From the NCBI GenBank assembly GCA_041658565.1, contig JBAZZY010000025.1, forward strand, positions 1-41,183: a stretch of DNA of 41,183 nt, given 5' to 3'. Under the pieces are notes generated by a model. It was given only the letters and a program-made list of their open reading frames with translations, was not told where the DNA came from and ran no database searches. The position numbers and the translations under genes are program-made. This document shows, one piece after another, positions 32,746 to 41,087 of this stretch (position 1 is its first letter; each line of letters starts with the position of its first letter). Source of the stretch: Actinomycetota bacterium. Lineage in GTDB: Bacteria; Actinomycetota; AC-67.

Positions 32746-34244
32746 CGTGGTCGAGCGGTGAAGAGCCCGCAGCGACGGGCCTCCGAGAGCGGCTTCGCAG
32801 CCGTCGCTTCTGGGCGGTACAGGCCCTGGTTGTTCTCGTCACCGCCACGCACGCAATGGTCGAATGGCTTGAGCTTCTGACCGGATACAGCCTCGATGCG
32901 GCGTATTTCGTCCCGGCCTCTCTCTACTTCATCCCGGTGCTCTACGCGAGCCTGAGGTTCGGTCGCGAGGGCGCGGTTCCGACCGCGCTGTGGGCAGGAC
33001 TCCTTGCAATACCCAACATGCTCATTTGGCACTCCGGACTCGAGCGAGTCGGCGAAGCCACGCAACTCCTCGTTGTGGTGATCATCGCCCTCATCGTGTC
33101 CGGCAGGGTCGATCGGGAGACGACGGCTCGTCACAGGGCGGAAACCGAGGAGTCGAGTCGGAGAGCTTCTGAGGCTAGATATCGCAGCCTCTTCGAGAGC
33201 GCGGCAGAGCCGATCCTGATCCTCGACGCCGACGGAACGATCGAGGAAGGGAATGCGGCCGCGAGCGCGCTCTTCGGTCGTCCCGCCGCCCAGCTTCGCG
33301 GACTCGATCTAACGCGCTTCGTCGATCCTGCCGCCGCGGCAGTTCTCCTTCGCCTCGTGCGCAGTGAGAGATCGTCCCACAAGGAGATACTCATCCGAAC
33401 GGCGGACGACCGCAGAACCTGGGTCGAACCCGTGTGCAGTGCCTTCAAGGACTCGAGCGGGAAGGTGATGGTTCAGGCCGTCCTTCGGGACGTGACCGAA
33501 CGGCGAGAACGCCAGCAGGGTTTGGAGTCGTACGCTCAGCAGATGCAGCAAGTCCAGGAAGAAGAGCGGCTTCGTATCGCGCGCGAACTCCACGACGGAA
33601 GCGTCCAGTCGCTCGTTGCCCTTTGCCGGAAACTCGACTCCGTGGAAGAGGCAACGGAGATCGCCGCCCTCGGCGACGTGAACCGCACCATCCGGGACGC
33701 ACGTGAAGCTGCGGAAGCCGTGGCCGATGAATTGCGGCGCTTCAGCCGCGACTTGCGGCCGTCCGTCCTGGACAACTTGGGCCTGGTTCCCGCGGTCCGG
33801 TGGGTCGTGAACGACCTCGAACGGCGTACCGGAATGCGTGGGACGTTCACCGTCGAGGGCCCCGAGCAACGTGTTCATTCGGACGTCGAACTCTGCCTAT
33901 TTCGCATCGCACAGGAGGCCCTGCGCAACGTCGAACACCATGCGCGCGCCTCGCGCGCGCGCGTCCGGATTTCGTTCGCCGGCACGCTGCGCCTCATCGT
34001 CGCCGATGACGGGCGGGGGTTTGATGCCGCGAGGAACCCCGACGGGCGCGCGCCGGATCATCTCGGTCTCCTCGGGATGAAGGAGCGAGTGCGACTGCTC
34101 GGTGGCGAACTCCGTGTGGCCTCATCTCCCGGAGCAGGGACGAGCGTGGAGGCTTCCATCCCGATGACCGCCCGCCCCGGCGACGGCCGAGTCCGCCCCG
34201 GAACCCCCGGCCACTGGAGCCGGGAGCAGCGCATCGAGCAGTAA
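32742..34244 (+). CDS. membrane-bound sensor histidine kinase with PAS domain
   Basis: A 500-residue kinase. Four N-terminal membrane helices (about 24-120) lead through a short coiled coil to a PAS domain (about 145-255, with YRSLFESAAEPILILDADG). A HisKA_3 dimerisation domain follows, with His284 in RIARELHDGSVQSL, then an HATPase (N-box EALRNVEHHA, DDGRGFD, GLLGMKERV). It phosphorylates the preceding NarL-type regulator. The start is GTG in the regulator's stop codon. No periplasmic sensor domain is present, so the signal is probably membrane- or redox-related through helices or PAS; this is inference. Confidence 0.92.
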   Translation: MTWSSGEEPAATGLRERLRSRRFWAVQALVVLVTATHAMVEWLELLTGYSLDAAYFVPASLYFIPVLYASLRFGREGAVPTALWAGLLAIPNMLIWHSGLERVGEATQLLVVVIIALIVSGRVDRETTARHRAETEESSRRASEARYRSLFESAAEPILILDADGTIEEGNAAASALFGRPAAQLRGLDLTRFVDPAAAAVLLRLVRSERSSHKEILIRTADDRRTWVEPVCSAFKDSSGKVMVQAVLRDVTERRERQQGLESYAQQMQQVQEEERLRIARELHDGSVQSLVALCRKLDSVEEATEIAALGDVNRTIRDAREAAEAVADELRRFSRDLRPSVLDNLGLVPAVRWVVNDLERRTGMRGTFTVEGPEQRVHSDVELCLFRIAQEALRNVEHHARASRARVRISFAGTLRLIVADDGRGFDAARNPDGRAPDHLGLLGMKERVRLLGGELRVASSPGAGTSVEASIPMTARPGDGRVRPGTPGHWSREQRIEQ

Positions 34245-34248
34245 CCCG

Positions 34249-34287
34249 CGTGTTTTCACCTATGTGAGACACGTGTTTTCCCCGATG
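34249..34287. promoter_or_regulatory. direct repeat upstream of the respiratory operon
   Basis: CGTGTTTTCACCTATG (34249-34264) and CGTGTTTTCCCCGATG (34272-34287) match at 14 of 16 positions and are 23 bp apart, about two helical turns. They lie about 95-130 bp before the cupredoxin start, right after the kinase gene. A binding site for the adjacent response regulator is a reasonable guess. Confidence 0.5.
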
Positions 34288-34381
34288 CTCGGCAGCGCCC
34301 ACTCCGCAACCATTGGGCGGGGTTCGTCCGGCGGCGGTCGAAGGGGAACCGTCGTGTGGTTCGACAGAGGGAGACGGGGAA

Positions 34382-35338
34382 ATGAAGAGAGCTATGGTGC
34401 GCTTTCCGGCGCTGGTGCTCGCAGCGCTGACGCTCGCGACTTCGGCCTGCGGCAGTGACAAGCCGTCGAACGTCGCGACGAGTCCGACGCCGTCTGCGAC
34501 GGCGCTCGGTGCCGACCAGTACGTCCAGAACGCCTCCGCGTTTGTGGACGCCGCGAACTGGGACGCCGCGGCAACCGTGCGCTTGGAACTCGGCGAGATG
34601 TACTTCAAGCCGGAGGTCCTCACGTTCGAGGCCGGCAAGCCCTACAAGGTTGAAATCGTCAACGCCGGGAAGAAAGACCACGAGTTCGTCGCCGGCGACT
34701 TCTTCCGCTCCATCGCTACGCGCAAGGCAGAGGACACAAGTGCTGAAGTCAAGGTCCCCTACTTCACCGAAGTCGAGGTACTCGCCGGCAAAAGCACGGA
34801 GTTGTTGTTCGTCGCGGTGATGCCGGGAACGTTCGAGATGTTGTGCGAGATCGAGGGCCACCGCGAGGAGGGCATGGAGGGGACAATCACCGTGACCGGC
34901 TCGCCGCCTACCGTTCCCGCTCCGGTATTGGCCGGCATCACGACGGGTTCGTGGGTGCAGAACGGCCCGGCTTTGGTTGAAGCCGCGAACTGGGATGCCA
35001 AGAAGACGCTGCGGATCGAGTTGGGCGAGATGTTCTTCAAGCCAAAGGCGATCGCGCTCACGGTCGGTACGCCTTACGTGCTCCAGATCGTCAACACCGG
35101 GAAGAAGAAGCACGAGTTCGTCGCGGACGATTTCTTCGGCTCCATCGCCTTCCGTAAGGCGCAGGATCTGCTCGGCGAGTACAAGGGCCCGACTCTGAAA
35201 GAAGTCGAGGTCTTCGCCGGAAAGCAGCTCGACTTGTACGTCATTCCGACAAAGGCCGGATCGTACTTGCTCGTCTGCGAGATCGAGGGCCACCGCGAGG
35301 AGGGCATGGAGGGAACGATTACCGTCAGCGCGGCCTAG
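34382..35338 (+). CDS. lipoprotein with two tandem cupredoxin domains
   Basis: A 318-residue lipoprotein (lipobox TSAC, Cys23). Two homologous plastocyanin-like domains are offset by exactly 144 residues. Type 1 copper ligands are complete in both: H100, C155, H160, M165 and H244, C299, H304, M309 (HEFVA ... CEIEGHREEGM). Anchored outside the membrane, it would carry electrons, probably from the bc-type complex encoded downstream to a terminal oxidase. The two domains share 38 identical bases around the Cys-His-Met loop, so the duplication is recent or kept uniform by gene conversion. Start: GGGAGACGGGGAA precedes the ATG. It is the first gene of the seven-gene operon. Confidence 0.9.
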   Translation: MKRAMVRFPALVLAALTLATSACGSDKPSNVATSPTPSATALGADQYVQNASAFVDAANWDAAATVRLELGEMYFKPEVLTFEAGKPYKVEIVNAGKKDHEFVAGDFFRSIATRKAEDTSAEVKVPYFTEVEVLAGKSTELLFVAVMPGTFEMLCEIEGHREEGMEGTITVTGSPPTVPAPVLAGITTGSWVQNGPALVEAANWDAKKTLRIELGEMFFKPKAIALTVGTPYVLQIVNTGKKKHEFVADDFFGSIAFRKAQDLLGEYKGPTLKEVEVFAGKQLDLYVIPTKAGSYLLVCEIEGHREEGMEGTITVSAA

Positions 35339-35592
35339 TGGAAGGCAGTCGGGTCGTGGAATCGGAGCAGCGTTGGGCTCATTCGTGGGCACGGGCCACG
35401 ATCCTGACTGCCGGCATTGTTCTCGCGTTCACGGTGATGTTTGCCGTCGTCCCGGACCGGCTGGCCACGCTGATCGAGCAGCGCACGCGCTCCTCGATCA
35501 TCCGCGACCTGACGCTCACGGCCTGGTCCGTCGGTTCTGTCATCGCCGCGTGCTGGGTTCTCGTGTGGCTTCAGCGCCGAAGGATCATGTGA
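35338..35592 (+). CDS. small membrane protein of the respiratory operon
   Basis: An 84-residue protein with two hydrophobic helices (TILTAGIVLAFTVMFAVV and LTAWSVGSVIAACWVLVWL) and a basic C-terminus (QRRRIM). The GTG at 35338 overlaps the stop of the cupredoxin gene; GTG at 35356 is an alternative start. It overlaps the next gene as TGATG. No family is recognised; its place between the copper protein and the flavoprotein suggests it helps assemble or anchor the oxidoreductase. Confidence 0.7.
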   Translation: MEGSRVVESEQRWAHSWARATILTAGIVLAFTVMFAVVPDRLATLIEQRTRSSIIRDLTLTAWSVGSVIAACWVLVWLQRRRIM

Positions 35593-37424
35593 TGGAGTTC
35601 GCGGCACGTCCTGTCGGAACTGGATGGTTCGAAGACAACATCCCGTGCATGCGCGCGTGTCCCGTGCTTACCAACGCGGGGCGATACGTGGCGGCGATCG
35701 GGCGAGGTGACGACGAACTCGCCTATCGCACCGCGCGCATGCCGAACCCGTTTCCTTCGATCTGTGGGCGAGTGTGTGCCGCGCCGTGCGAGGATGCGTG
35801 CCGTCGTGGAGCCATCGACGAACCGATCGCGATTCGCGCGCTGAAGCGCTTCGCCTGCGAGCGTTGCGGAGTCGAAAGCGCGTCGGGGGACCGCACGTGG
35901 CGGGAGTCGGTTCGTCGCGCGCCTGCTCGCCCCCAGCGAATCGCCATCATCGGTTCCGGGCCCGCGGGTCTCGCGTGCGCCCACGACCTGGCCGCGTACG
36001 GCTATCGCCCGGTCGTTTTCGAGGCTGCCAACCGGCCCGGCGGAATGATGGGGCTTGGAATTCCCGCCTATCGGCTCGTTCGCGAGGTTCTCGACGCAGA
36101 AATCGCCTCGATTCTCGACCTCGGCGTCGAGTTGCGAACCGGCGTTTCGCTGGGCCGCGATCTCACGCTGGGCGACGTTCGCGCCGACTTCGACGCCGTG
36201 TTCGTTGCGTGCGGCGCAATGAGAAGCCGCGAGTTGCAGATCCCCGGGATCGAGCTTGACGGCGTGCTGCGAGCGGTAGAGTTCCTAATCAACGCGAACC
36301 TCGGTTTCCGCGTGGGGCTCGGCGATCGCGTTGTCGTGATCGGCGGGGGAAACGTTGCCCTGGATGTCGCACGCACGGCACTTCGCGCGGTCGCCGAGGG
36401 TGTGATGCCGCCGAGCGATTCCGATCCGGCTGAAGACGGAGTCCAGGCCGCGGCGACGACGGCCCTCGACGCCGCGCGCACCGCCATGCGACTGGGCGCG
36501 CGCGAGGTGCGTACCGTCGCACTCGAAGCGCGCGTCGAGATGCCGGCTTCCTCCTTCGAGATCGAGGAAGCCGAGGCCGAAGGCGTGACCCTCCTGCACC
36601 GCTTAGGGCCTAAGCGGATCGTAGGAAGTGACGGTCGCGTTACCGGACTGGAGACGCTCGCGGTCTCGTCGGTGTTTGATCCCGACGGACGGTTCAACCC
36701 CCGCTTCGAGGAGGGGAGCGAGTCGGTCATCCCCTGCGACACTGTGATTCTAGCGATCGGACAAGCCCCGGATCTCTCGTGGCTGCGCCCCGAGGACGGG
36801 GTTGCCGTGTCCTCGCGAGGGACGATCGTCATCGACCTCGAGAGCCTTTCGACGAGCGCCCCGGGCGTGTTCGCGGGCGGAGACGTCGCGTTCGGGCCGC
36901 GGAACCTGATCTCCGCGATCGCCGACGGTCGGCGTGCCGCCGCCTCAATCAACCGGCTGCTCTCCGGCGCGGAACCCGCGTTGGTCACCGCCTCGTCGCT
37001 TCAAAGCCTGCCGTTCGTTCCGCGCGCGATCCCCGAATATGACGCCGTCCTGCGCGTGCCGATTCCCTCGGTCTCGCACGAACGCCGCATCGGGATGCCG
37101 GAGGTCGAACTCGGCTACGGAGAGGCGGACGCTCGCCGGGAGGCGTCGCGGTGTCTGCAATGTTTTGACAATGTGATGCTCGACCCGGATCTGTGCATTC
37201 TTTGTGGCGGCTGCGTGGACATCTGCCCCGAGCGATGCATTCGGATCGTCGACGCGTCCCGGCTCGCCGGTGTCGAGAACACGGCCGGGCCGGCGAGCGC
37301 GCTCGTTCTCCAGGAAGATCGGTGTATCCGCTGCGAGTTGTGCGTGCAGCGTTGCCCGTCCGGCGCTCTGTGGATGGGCGAATGGAAGGGCATCGGCGTC
37401 TGGGAGGAGCCCGTTCCCGCATGA
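35592..37424 (+). CDS. GltD-like FAD/NAD(P) oxidoreductase with N-terminal Cys domain and C-terminal 2[4Fe-4S] ferredoxin
   Basis: A 610-residue multidomain protein. The N-terminal domain (1-90) has cysteines C19, C23, C58, C62, C66 and C70 (CMRACP, CGRVCAAPCEDAC), as in the iron-sulfur domain of glutamate synthase small subunit and dihydropyrimidine dehydrogenase, but lacks the first CxxC. A pyridine-nucleotide disulfide oxidoreductase unit follows: FAD motif GSGPAG (121-126), NAD(P) motif GGGNVA (251-256) and second FAD contact GVFAGGD (425-431). C-terminally C521/C524 and two ferredoxin motifs (C535, C538, C541, C545; C578, C581, C584, C588) bind clusters. There is no signal peptide or membrane helix. 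Coupled to small membrane and cytochrome b genes, it probably feeds electrons from NAD(P)H, or from a ferredoxin-like partner, into the quinone pool or the complex; this is inference. Confidence 0.88.
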   Translation: MEFAARPVGTGWFEDNIPCMRACPVLTNAGRYVAAIGRGDDELAYRTARMPNPFPSICGRVCAAPCEDACRRGAIDEPIAIRALKRFACERCGVESASGDRTWRESVRRAPARPQRIAIIGSGPAGLACAHDLAAYGYRPVVFEAANRPGGMMGLGIPAYRLVREVLDAEIASILDLGVELRTGVSLGRDLTLGDVRADFDAVFVACGAMRSRELQIPGIELDGVLRAVEFLINANLGFRVGLGDRVVVIGGGNVALDVARTALRAVAEGVMPPSDSDPAEDGVQAAATTALDAARTAMRLGAREVRTVALEARVEMPASSFEIEEAEAEGVTLLHRLGPKRIVGSDGRVTGLETLAVSSVFDPDGRFNPRFEEGSESVIPCDTVILAIGQAPDLSWLRPEDGVAVSSRGTIVIDLESLSTSAPGVFAGGDVAFGPRNLISAIADGRRAAASINRLLSGAEPALVTASSLQSLPFVPRAIPEYDAVLRVPIPSVSHERRIGMPEVELGYGEADARREASRCLQCFDNVMLDPDLCILCGGCVDICPERCIRIVDASRLAGVENTAGPASALVLQEDRCIRCELCVQRCPSGALWMGEWKGIGVWEEPVPA

Positions 37425-38203
37425 TTCGGCCTTCGACCAGCCGTTTGCGCGAGAGCCAAGCTTGGCGCTCGATCTTCCGCGCGCCGCACACCGACACTCC
37501 GCGCGGGCGTGCGGCATCGACTTTCCAGAGTCTCTTCCTTCACGTCTACCCCGCCAAGGTTCCGCGGCGCATCCTCTCGTTCCGCTCCACTTTCCGCCTG
37601 GGCTTCATCGCGGCCGTTCTCTTCGCGATGCTCCTGGTTTCGGGCATCTACCTCATGTTCTTCTACGTGCCGTCGATCACGAGCGCGTACTTGAACATGC
37701 ACGAGCTTCGTACGGCGGTGACGTTCGGCCGGTTCGTGCGCAACATCCATCGCTGGTCGGCCCACCTGATGGTGTTGGTGGCTTTCTTTCACATGCTTAG
37801 GGTCTTCTACGCCGGGGCATACAAAGAACCGCGTCAGTTCAACTGGGTCGTTGGGATCGGCCTTCTCCTTGCGACGCTCGGCCTCTCGTTCACCGGCTAC
37901 TTGCTTCCGTGGGATCAGCTTGCGTTCTGGGCTGTGACCGTGGGAACGAATGTCGCCGGATACGTACCGTTCATGGGCGAGAACGCGCGGCGCGCGCTGC
38001 TCGGGGCACCCGAGGTCGGCGAGAATGCCCTCCTGCGCTTCTACGTGTTTCACATCTACGTCCTTCCGACCCTGCTCGTGACCTTGCTGGGCGTGCACAT
38101 CTGGCGCGTGCGCAAGGACGGACTTGCCGGGGAGCCCGGGCAACCGGCTTCGATGTCCTCGAACGCGGAGCCGCAGGAGGTGACCGATGGCGGAGATGCC
38201 TGA
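37421..38203 (+). CDS. cytochrome b, N-terminal (b6-type) subunit
   Basis: A 260-residue diheme membrane subunit with four core helices. The heme ligands are H110/H124 and H211/H226; the x14 spacing of the second pair is that of cytochrome b6 and of split menaquinol complexes. GYLLPWDQ (159-166) is the conserved quinol-site loop. The position matching the Cys that binds heme ci in b6 is Arg59, so that heme is not expected to be covalently held. It overlaps the flavoprotein gene as ATGA and the next gene by 17 bp. Confidence 0.93.
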   Translation: MIRPSTSRLRESQAWRSIFRAPHTDTPRGRAASTFQSLFLHVYPAKVPRRILSFRSTFRLGFIAAVLFAMLLVSGIYLMFFYVPSITSAYLNMHELRTAVTFGRFVRNIHRWSAHLMVLVAFFHMLRVFYAGAYKEPRQFNWVVGIGLLLATLGLSFTGYLLPWDQLAFWAVTVGTNVAGYVPFMGENARRALLGAPEVGENALLRFYVFHIYVLPTLLVTLLGVHIWRVRKDGLAGEPGQPASMSSNAEPQEVTDGGDA

Positions 38204-38693
38204 GCCGCGCTACCGCCTCCTGGGCGTCGTGCCGCGCGAAGGCGAGGTCGTGCCCGAGCGCGAGCCGGAGGACACGATCTTCGTCTGGCCGTACCTACTA
38301 ATCCGACATGCCGTCGTGGCCGCGGCAGTCGTTGCCGCCGTGTTCGCGATCTCACTGGTTTTCGACGCACGACTTCAGCAAATGGCGAACCCGAACATTA
38401 CTCCGCCGGTCGCGAAGGCCCCCTGGTACTTCGCCGGCCTTCAGGAGTTGCTCTCGCATTTCCACCCGATGATCGCCGGCATCTTGCTTCCCGGAGTCGC
38501 GATGGCCGGGCTCGCGCTTCTTCCGTATCTCGATCGCAATCCATCCACGCGCGCGACCGATCGCAAGGTTGCCATCCTCACCTTCACCCTTTTCATTGCT
38601 GTGGCGATCGCGCTCACCCTCGTTGGTGTCTTCTTCCGTGGGCCCGGCTGGTCTTGGGTATGGCCCTGGGACAAACTCTACGTCGAACTCTGA
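38187..38693 (+). CDS. cytochrome b, C-terminal subunit (subunit IV-like)
   Basis: A 168-residue protein with three membrane helices (about 40-60, 95-117, 130-150). It carries NPNITPPVAKAPWYFAGLQ (68-86), where KAPWY replaces the PEWY of proton-transferring Qo sites, a variant seen in menaquinol-using complexes. With the 37421-38203 product it forms the split cytochrome b. It starts 17 bp inside the preceding gene and ends as TGATG with the Rieske gene, so all three are co-translated. Confidence 0.92.
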   Translation: MAEMPEPRYRLLGVVPREGEVVPEREPEDTIFVWPYLLIRHAVVAAAVVAAVFAISLVFDARLQQMANPNITPPVAKAPWYFAGLQELLSHFHPMIAGILLPGVAMAGLALLPYLDRNPSTRATDRKVAILTFTLFIAVAIALTLVGVFFRGPGWSWVWPWDKLYVEL

Positions 38694-39214
38694 TGCGTAT
38701 CGGCCGGCGGAAGTTCCTCGCGAACACGTGGAAGGCCCTCGTCGGCATCCTCGGAATGGAGGCCGTCTGGACGACGCGAGACTTCCTCCGTCCGCGCGCG
38801 AGCAAAGGGTTCGGTGCTCCGATCCGCATCGGCAGTCCCTCGAAGTTCCGCGAGGGCTCCGTGCGGCACTTCTCCAACGGGCGTTTCTACGTGACTCGAG
38901 TCGACGGCGAGTTGCGAGCCGTCTATCAGAAGTGCCCGCATCTGGGATGTCGCATTCCCTTCTGCGAGTCCTCGAACCAGTTCGAGTGTCCCTGCCACGG
39001 CTCGGTCTTCAATCGCAAGGGTGAGTACGTTCGTGGTCCGGCCCCGCGCGGTATGGACTCGTTCCCGGTGCGAGAAGAGGGCGATGACGTGATCGTCGAC
39101 ACCGGTCGCGTCATCACCGGCCCACCGCGTGGCGTGCGCACCTTGAACGAGAATCCCGGCCCCTCCTGCCTCACTCAAGGGGAATCCGGCGAGTCGCGCG
39201 CGGGAGAGCAGTAG
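38693..39214 (+). CDS. Rieske [2Fe-2S] protein
   Basis: A 173-residue Rieske subunit. The twin-arginine type N-terminus (RIGRRKFLA) precedes one hydrophobic segment. Cluster ligands are C81, H83 (CPHLGC) and C99, H102 (CPCHGS), with C86 and C101 forming the disulfide. The segment PAPRGMDSFPV follows as usual. It passes electrons from quinol to the cytochrome c or cupredoxin. The start overlaps the previous stop (TGATG). The C-terminal 35 residues are polar and variable. Confidence 0.93.
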   Translation: MRIGRRKFLANTWKALVGILGMEAVWTTRDFLRPRASKGFGAPIRIGSPSKFREGSVRHFSNGRFYVTRVDGELRAVYQKCPHLGCRIPFCESSNQFECPCHGSVFNRKGEYVRGPAPRGMDSFPVREEGDDVIVDTGRVITGPPRGVRTLNENPGPSCLTQGESGESRAGEQ

Positions 39215-39236
39215 AAATGGAAACGGAGGATCGTCG

Positions 39237-39686
39237 GTGACGCCGCCGGATCGAGCGACCGAGCGACTTGACGAGAGCCTGGGGCGATGGCTCGTCGCCG
39301 GCGTCGTTCTCCTCGCGCTTCTGGTCGCCGCTTTCCCTGCATATCGCGCGGTGGAGGGACAAAGGCGCTCGGAAGCGTTCGCACAGCGGCGCGCGGCGGA
39401 GATCACGATGGGGCGCTCGCTCTGGGGTGCGAACTGCTCGTCCTGCCACGGAGACAGCGGAGAAGGACCCGACGCGCCGGCGCTGAACTCGAAGGAATTC
39501 TTCGAGGTTGCGACCGAACAGGAAATTCACCACATTATCCAAAGCGGTGTGCCTGGAACCGACATGAGCGCCTGGTGGAACGAGTTCGGCGGCGGACTGA
39601 CCGACGAGCAAATCCGTTCGATCGTGACGTATCTGCTCTCATGGGCGGCCAAGGCCCCCAGCCGACCAAACTGGCGTGAACCCTGA
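39237..39686 (+). CDS. membrane-anchored monoheme cytochrome c
   Basis: A 149-residue protein with an N-terminal membrane anchor (about 18-35, WLVAGVVLLALLVAAF) and a class I cytochrome c domain. The heme motif C67-SS-C70-H71 and axial Met110 in GTDMSAWW are present. As the last gene of the operon it takes the place of cytochrome c1/f. The GTG at 39237 has GGAGG 8 nt upstream. No second heme is present. The following 39687-39898 stretch (212 bp) shows no gene and no clear terminator. Confidence 0.92.
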   Translation: MTPPDRATERLDESLGRWLVAGVVLLALLVAAFPAYRAVEGQRRSEAFAQRRAAEITMGRSLWGANCSSCHGDSGEGPDAPALNSKEFFEVATEQEIHHIIQSGVPGTDMSAWWNEFGGGLTDEQIRSIVTYLLSWAAKAPSRPNWREP

Positions 39687-39898
39687 CGGTCCTCGGGCGC
39701 CGTCTTGTGGCCTAACTGAACACAAGTCGAAAAGCCTTCCCAGGGTGACCGGTGAGTCATTCGCGCTGGAATCACGCCACGCGAAGATCAGGAGTCAGGG
39801 CTATCGAGGCCCGTAACAGGGGCGTTTCTTCCTCTTTGCGGAGTTCAGCGTGCGGGCTCTAAAGGAAGACGACTCGCGGGCGTCGAACGGCTGAGGAA

Positions 39899-40282
39899 AT
39901 GCGTCGCGCGTTGCTCGTTGCCGCACTGCTTGTTGTCGCCGTATCGCCCTTCGGCGCGCGAGCGGCTACGTCGGGATGCGTTGCCTACACGACTGGGGCG
40001 GAGATCACGCCCTGGCACTGTGAGTTCACAGCCCTTGGCCCAAGCACGTATGTGCATGCCGCGGTGAGCAGGTGGGAGATTCGTCGCTACGACGATGATC
40101 TGGGATGGCAGACGCTGGCCACCGCGACGTCGCTCGGCGACGCGGTTGGGCAGGGAACCGTGCCCACGGTGATGGGGGACCAAGTCCAGTTGGTGATCTG
40201 GCCGGCGTTGTTCCCCGCCGGCCAACCGCTGCTCAACGTCTACCGAGACGGATTCGTAACCGCGTCGAGTTCGCCGTCCTAG
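39899..40282 (+). CDS. small exported protein, paralogue of the 10168-10587 protein
   Basis: A 127-residue protein with a signal peptide (MRRALLVAALLVVAVSPFGARA). The mature part has GCVAYTTGAEI, then CEFTALGPSTYVHAAVS, a DDDLGWQTL strand and VMGDQVQLVIW, matching the order of motifs in the protein at 10168-10587, but without the C-terminal cysteine pair. A GAGGAA Shine-Dalgarno precedes the ATG. Function unknown; it is probably a secreted beta-fold protein. Confidence 0.65.
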   Translation: MRRALLVAALLVVAVSPFGARAATSGCVAYTTGAEITPWHCEFTALGPSTYVHAAVSRWEIRRYDDDLGWQTLATATSLGDAVGQGTVPTVMGDQVQLVIWPALFPAGQPLLNVYRDGFVTASSSPS

Positions 40283-40303
40283 AAGAACAGGGTCCCCGCG
40301 GGT

Positions 40304-40640
40304 TCACGCATCGCCGTTGCATCCTTTCGCTCGAATGTCACTGGAAATCACGCGCTCGGTCGACCCGGGTTCCGACAGGTTGCACTTCGAGAGGTAGTAG
40401 AAGGACACTCGATCGGCGACCGACATGCCATCGATGGAGTAGGGCACGTTGCCGCCGTAAGGATCTGCAGCCGTTGCAGCCTTGACGGGATCGAAGAAGC
40501 CCTGACTGATGTTGTGGAGATCGGCGGAGCCGTCGAAGACGGACGCCGTCAGTTGTGAACGTCCACGGATTGTCGCGCTGACGTCGACCCGCGAAGACAA
40601 CGTGCGCCTCTGCGTGCGAGAGAATGTCCCGCATGTCCTT
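40304..40640 (-). pseudogene. 3' remnant of an unknown gene
   Basis: The minus-strand frame ending at 40304 reads like genuine protein for about 100 residues (VDVSATIRGRSQLTASVFDG, ADLHNISQGFF, NVPYSIDGMSVADRVSFYYL), ending KGCNGDA. Upstream of about 40640 it runs antisense into a recombinase remnant and no start is credible, so the 5' part seems lost. The right boundary is approximate. No family is recognised. Confidence 0.45.
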
Positions 40641-40648
40641 GGCATGGG

Positions 40649-40948
40649 GAACAACGTCTCGGAACTCCTCCAGGGCCGTCTGAAGCCCTGCGCGCCGCGG
40701 GATTGCCGCGCGCGCTGCGGATCAACGACGTGCGTCACACATGGGCCGCGCTGCTCATCGCCGAGAACGCGAGCCCGAAGCTGATCCAAGTCCACCTCGG
40801 CCACTCCACGATCGCAGTCACTTTCGACCGCTACGGCCACCTGTTCCCCGACCACATGGACCGGATCGCCGATGCGCTGGATGCGCGCCGGTCAGCCTCG
40901 GCATTGGATGTTCCCACGTTGCTCACCCTTCGACCAAGCGGGGAGTGA
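40649..40948 (+). pseudogene. C-terminal remnant of a tyrosine recombinase/integrase
   Basis: The frame gives EALRAAGLPRALRINDVRHT, then LIQVHLGHSTIAVTFDRYGH and a short tail. These are the box II region (VRHT, with Asn in place of the first catalytic His) and the C-terminal H-x-x-R/Y region with the nucleophile Tyr. The N-terminal DNA-binding and core part is absent and no start codon is supported before it, so this is a fragment (a TTG at 40703 could start 81 residues). It marks a former mobile element; no attachment site could be found. Confidence 0.75.
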
Positions 40949-41087
40949 ATTGGCCCATAGTTCAAACCAACCTTCGGGAGCTCGCGGTTGAAGTCGAGCA
41001 TCAACCTGACGACCCGTGGGAACACGGTCACAGGCGGTTTCGCGCCGTGACTTGCTTGGCGTTCCCCCGATTCGACGAACACATTGA

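Noticed and set aside
39687..39898. Possible tRNA or small RNA after the cytochrome c gene
   Set aside because: I looked for a cloverleaf and a T-loop-like GGTTCRA motif and found none; no convincing hairpin with a U-tract.
40831..41082. 83-residue minus-strand frame between recombinase and transposase remnants
   Set aside because: No motif, overlaps the recombinase frame on the other strand and has no credible start signal.
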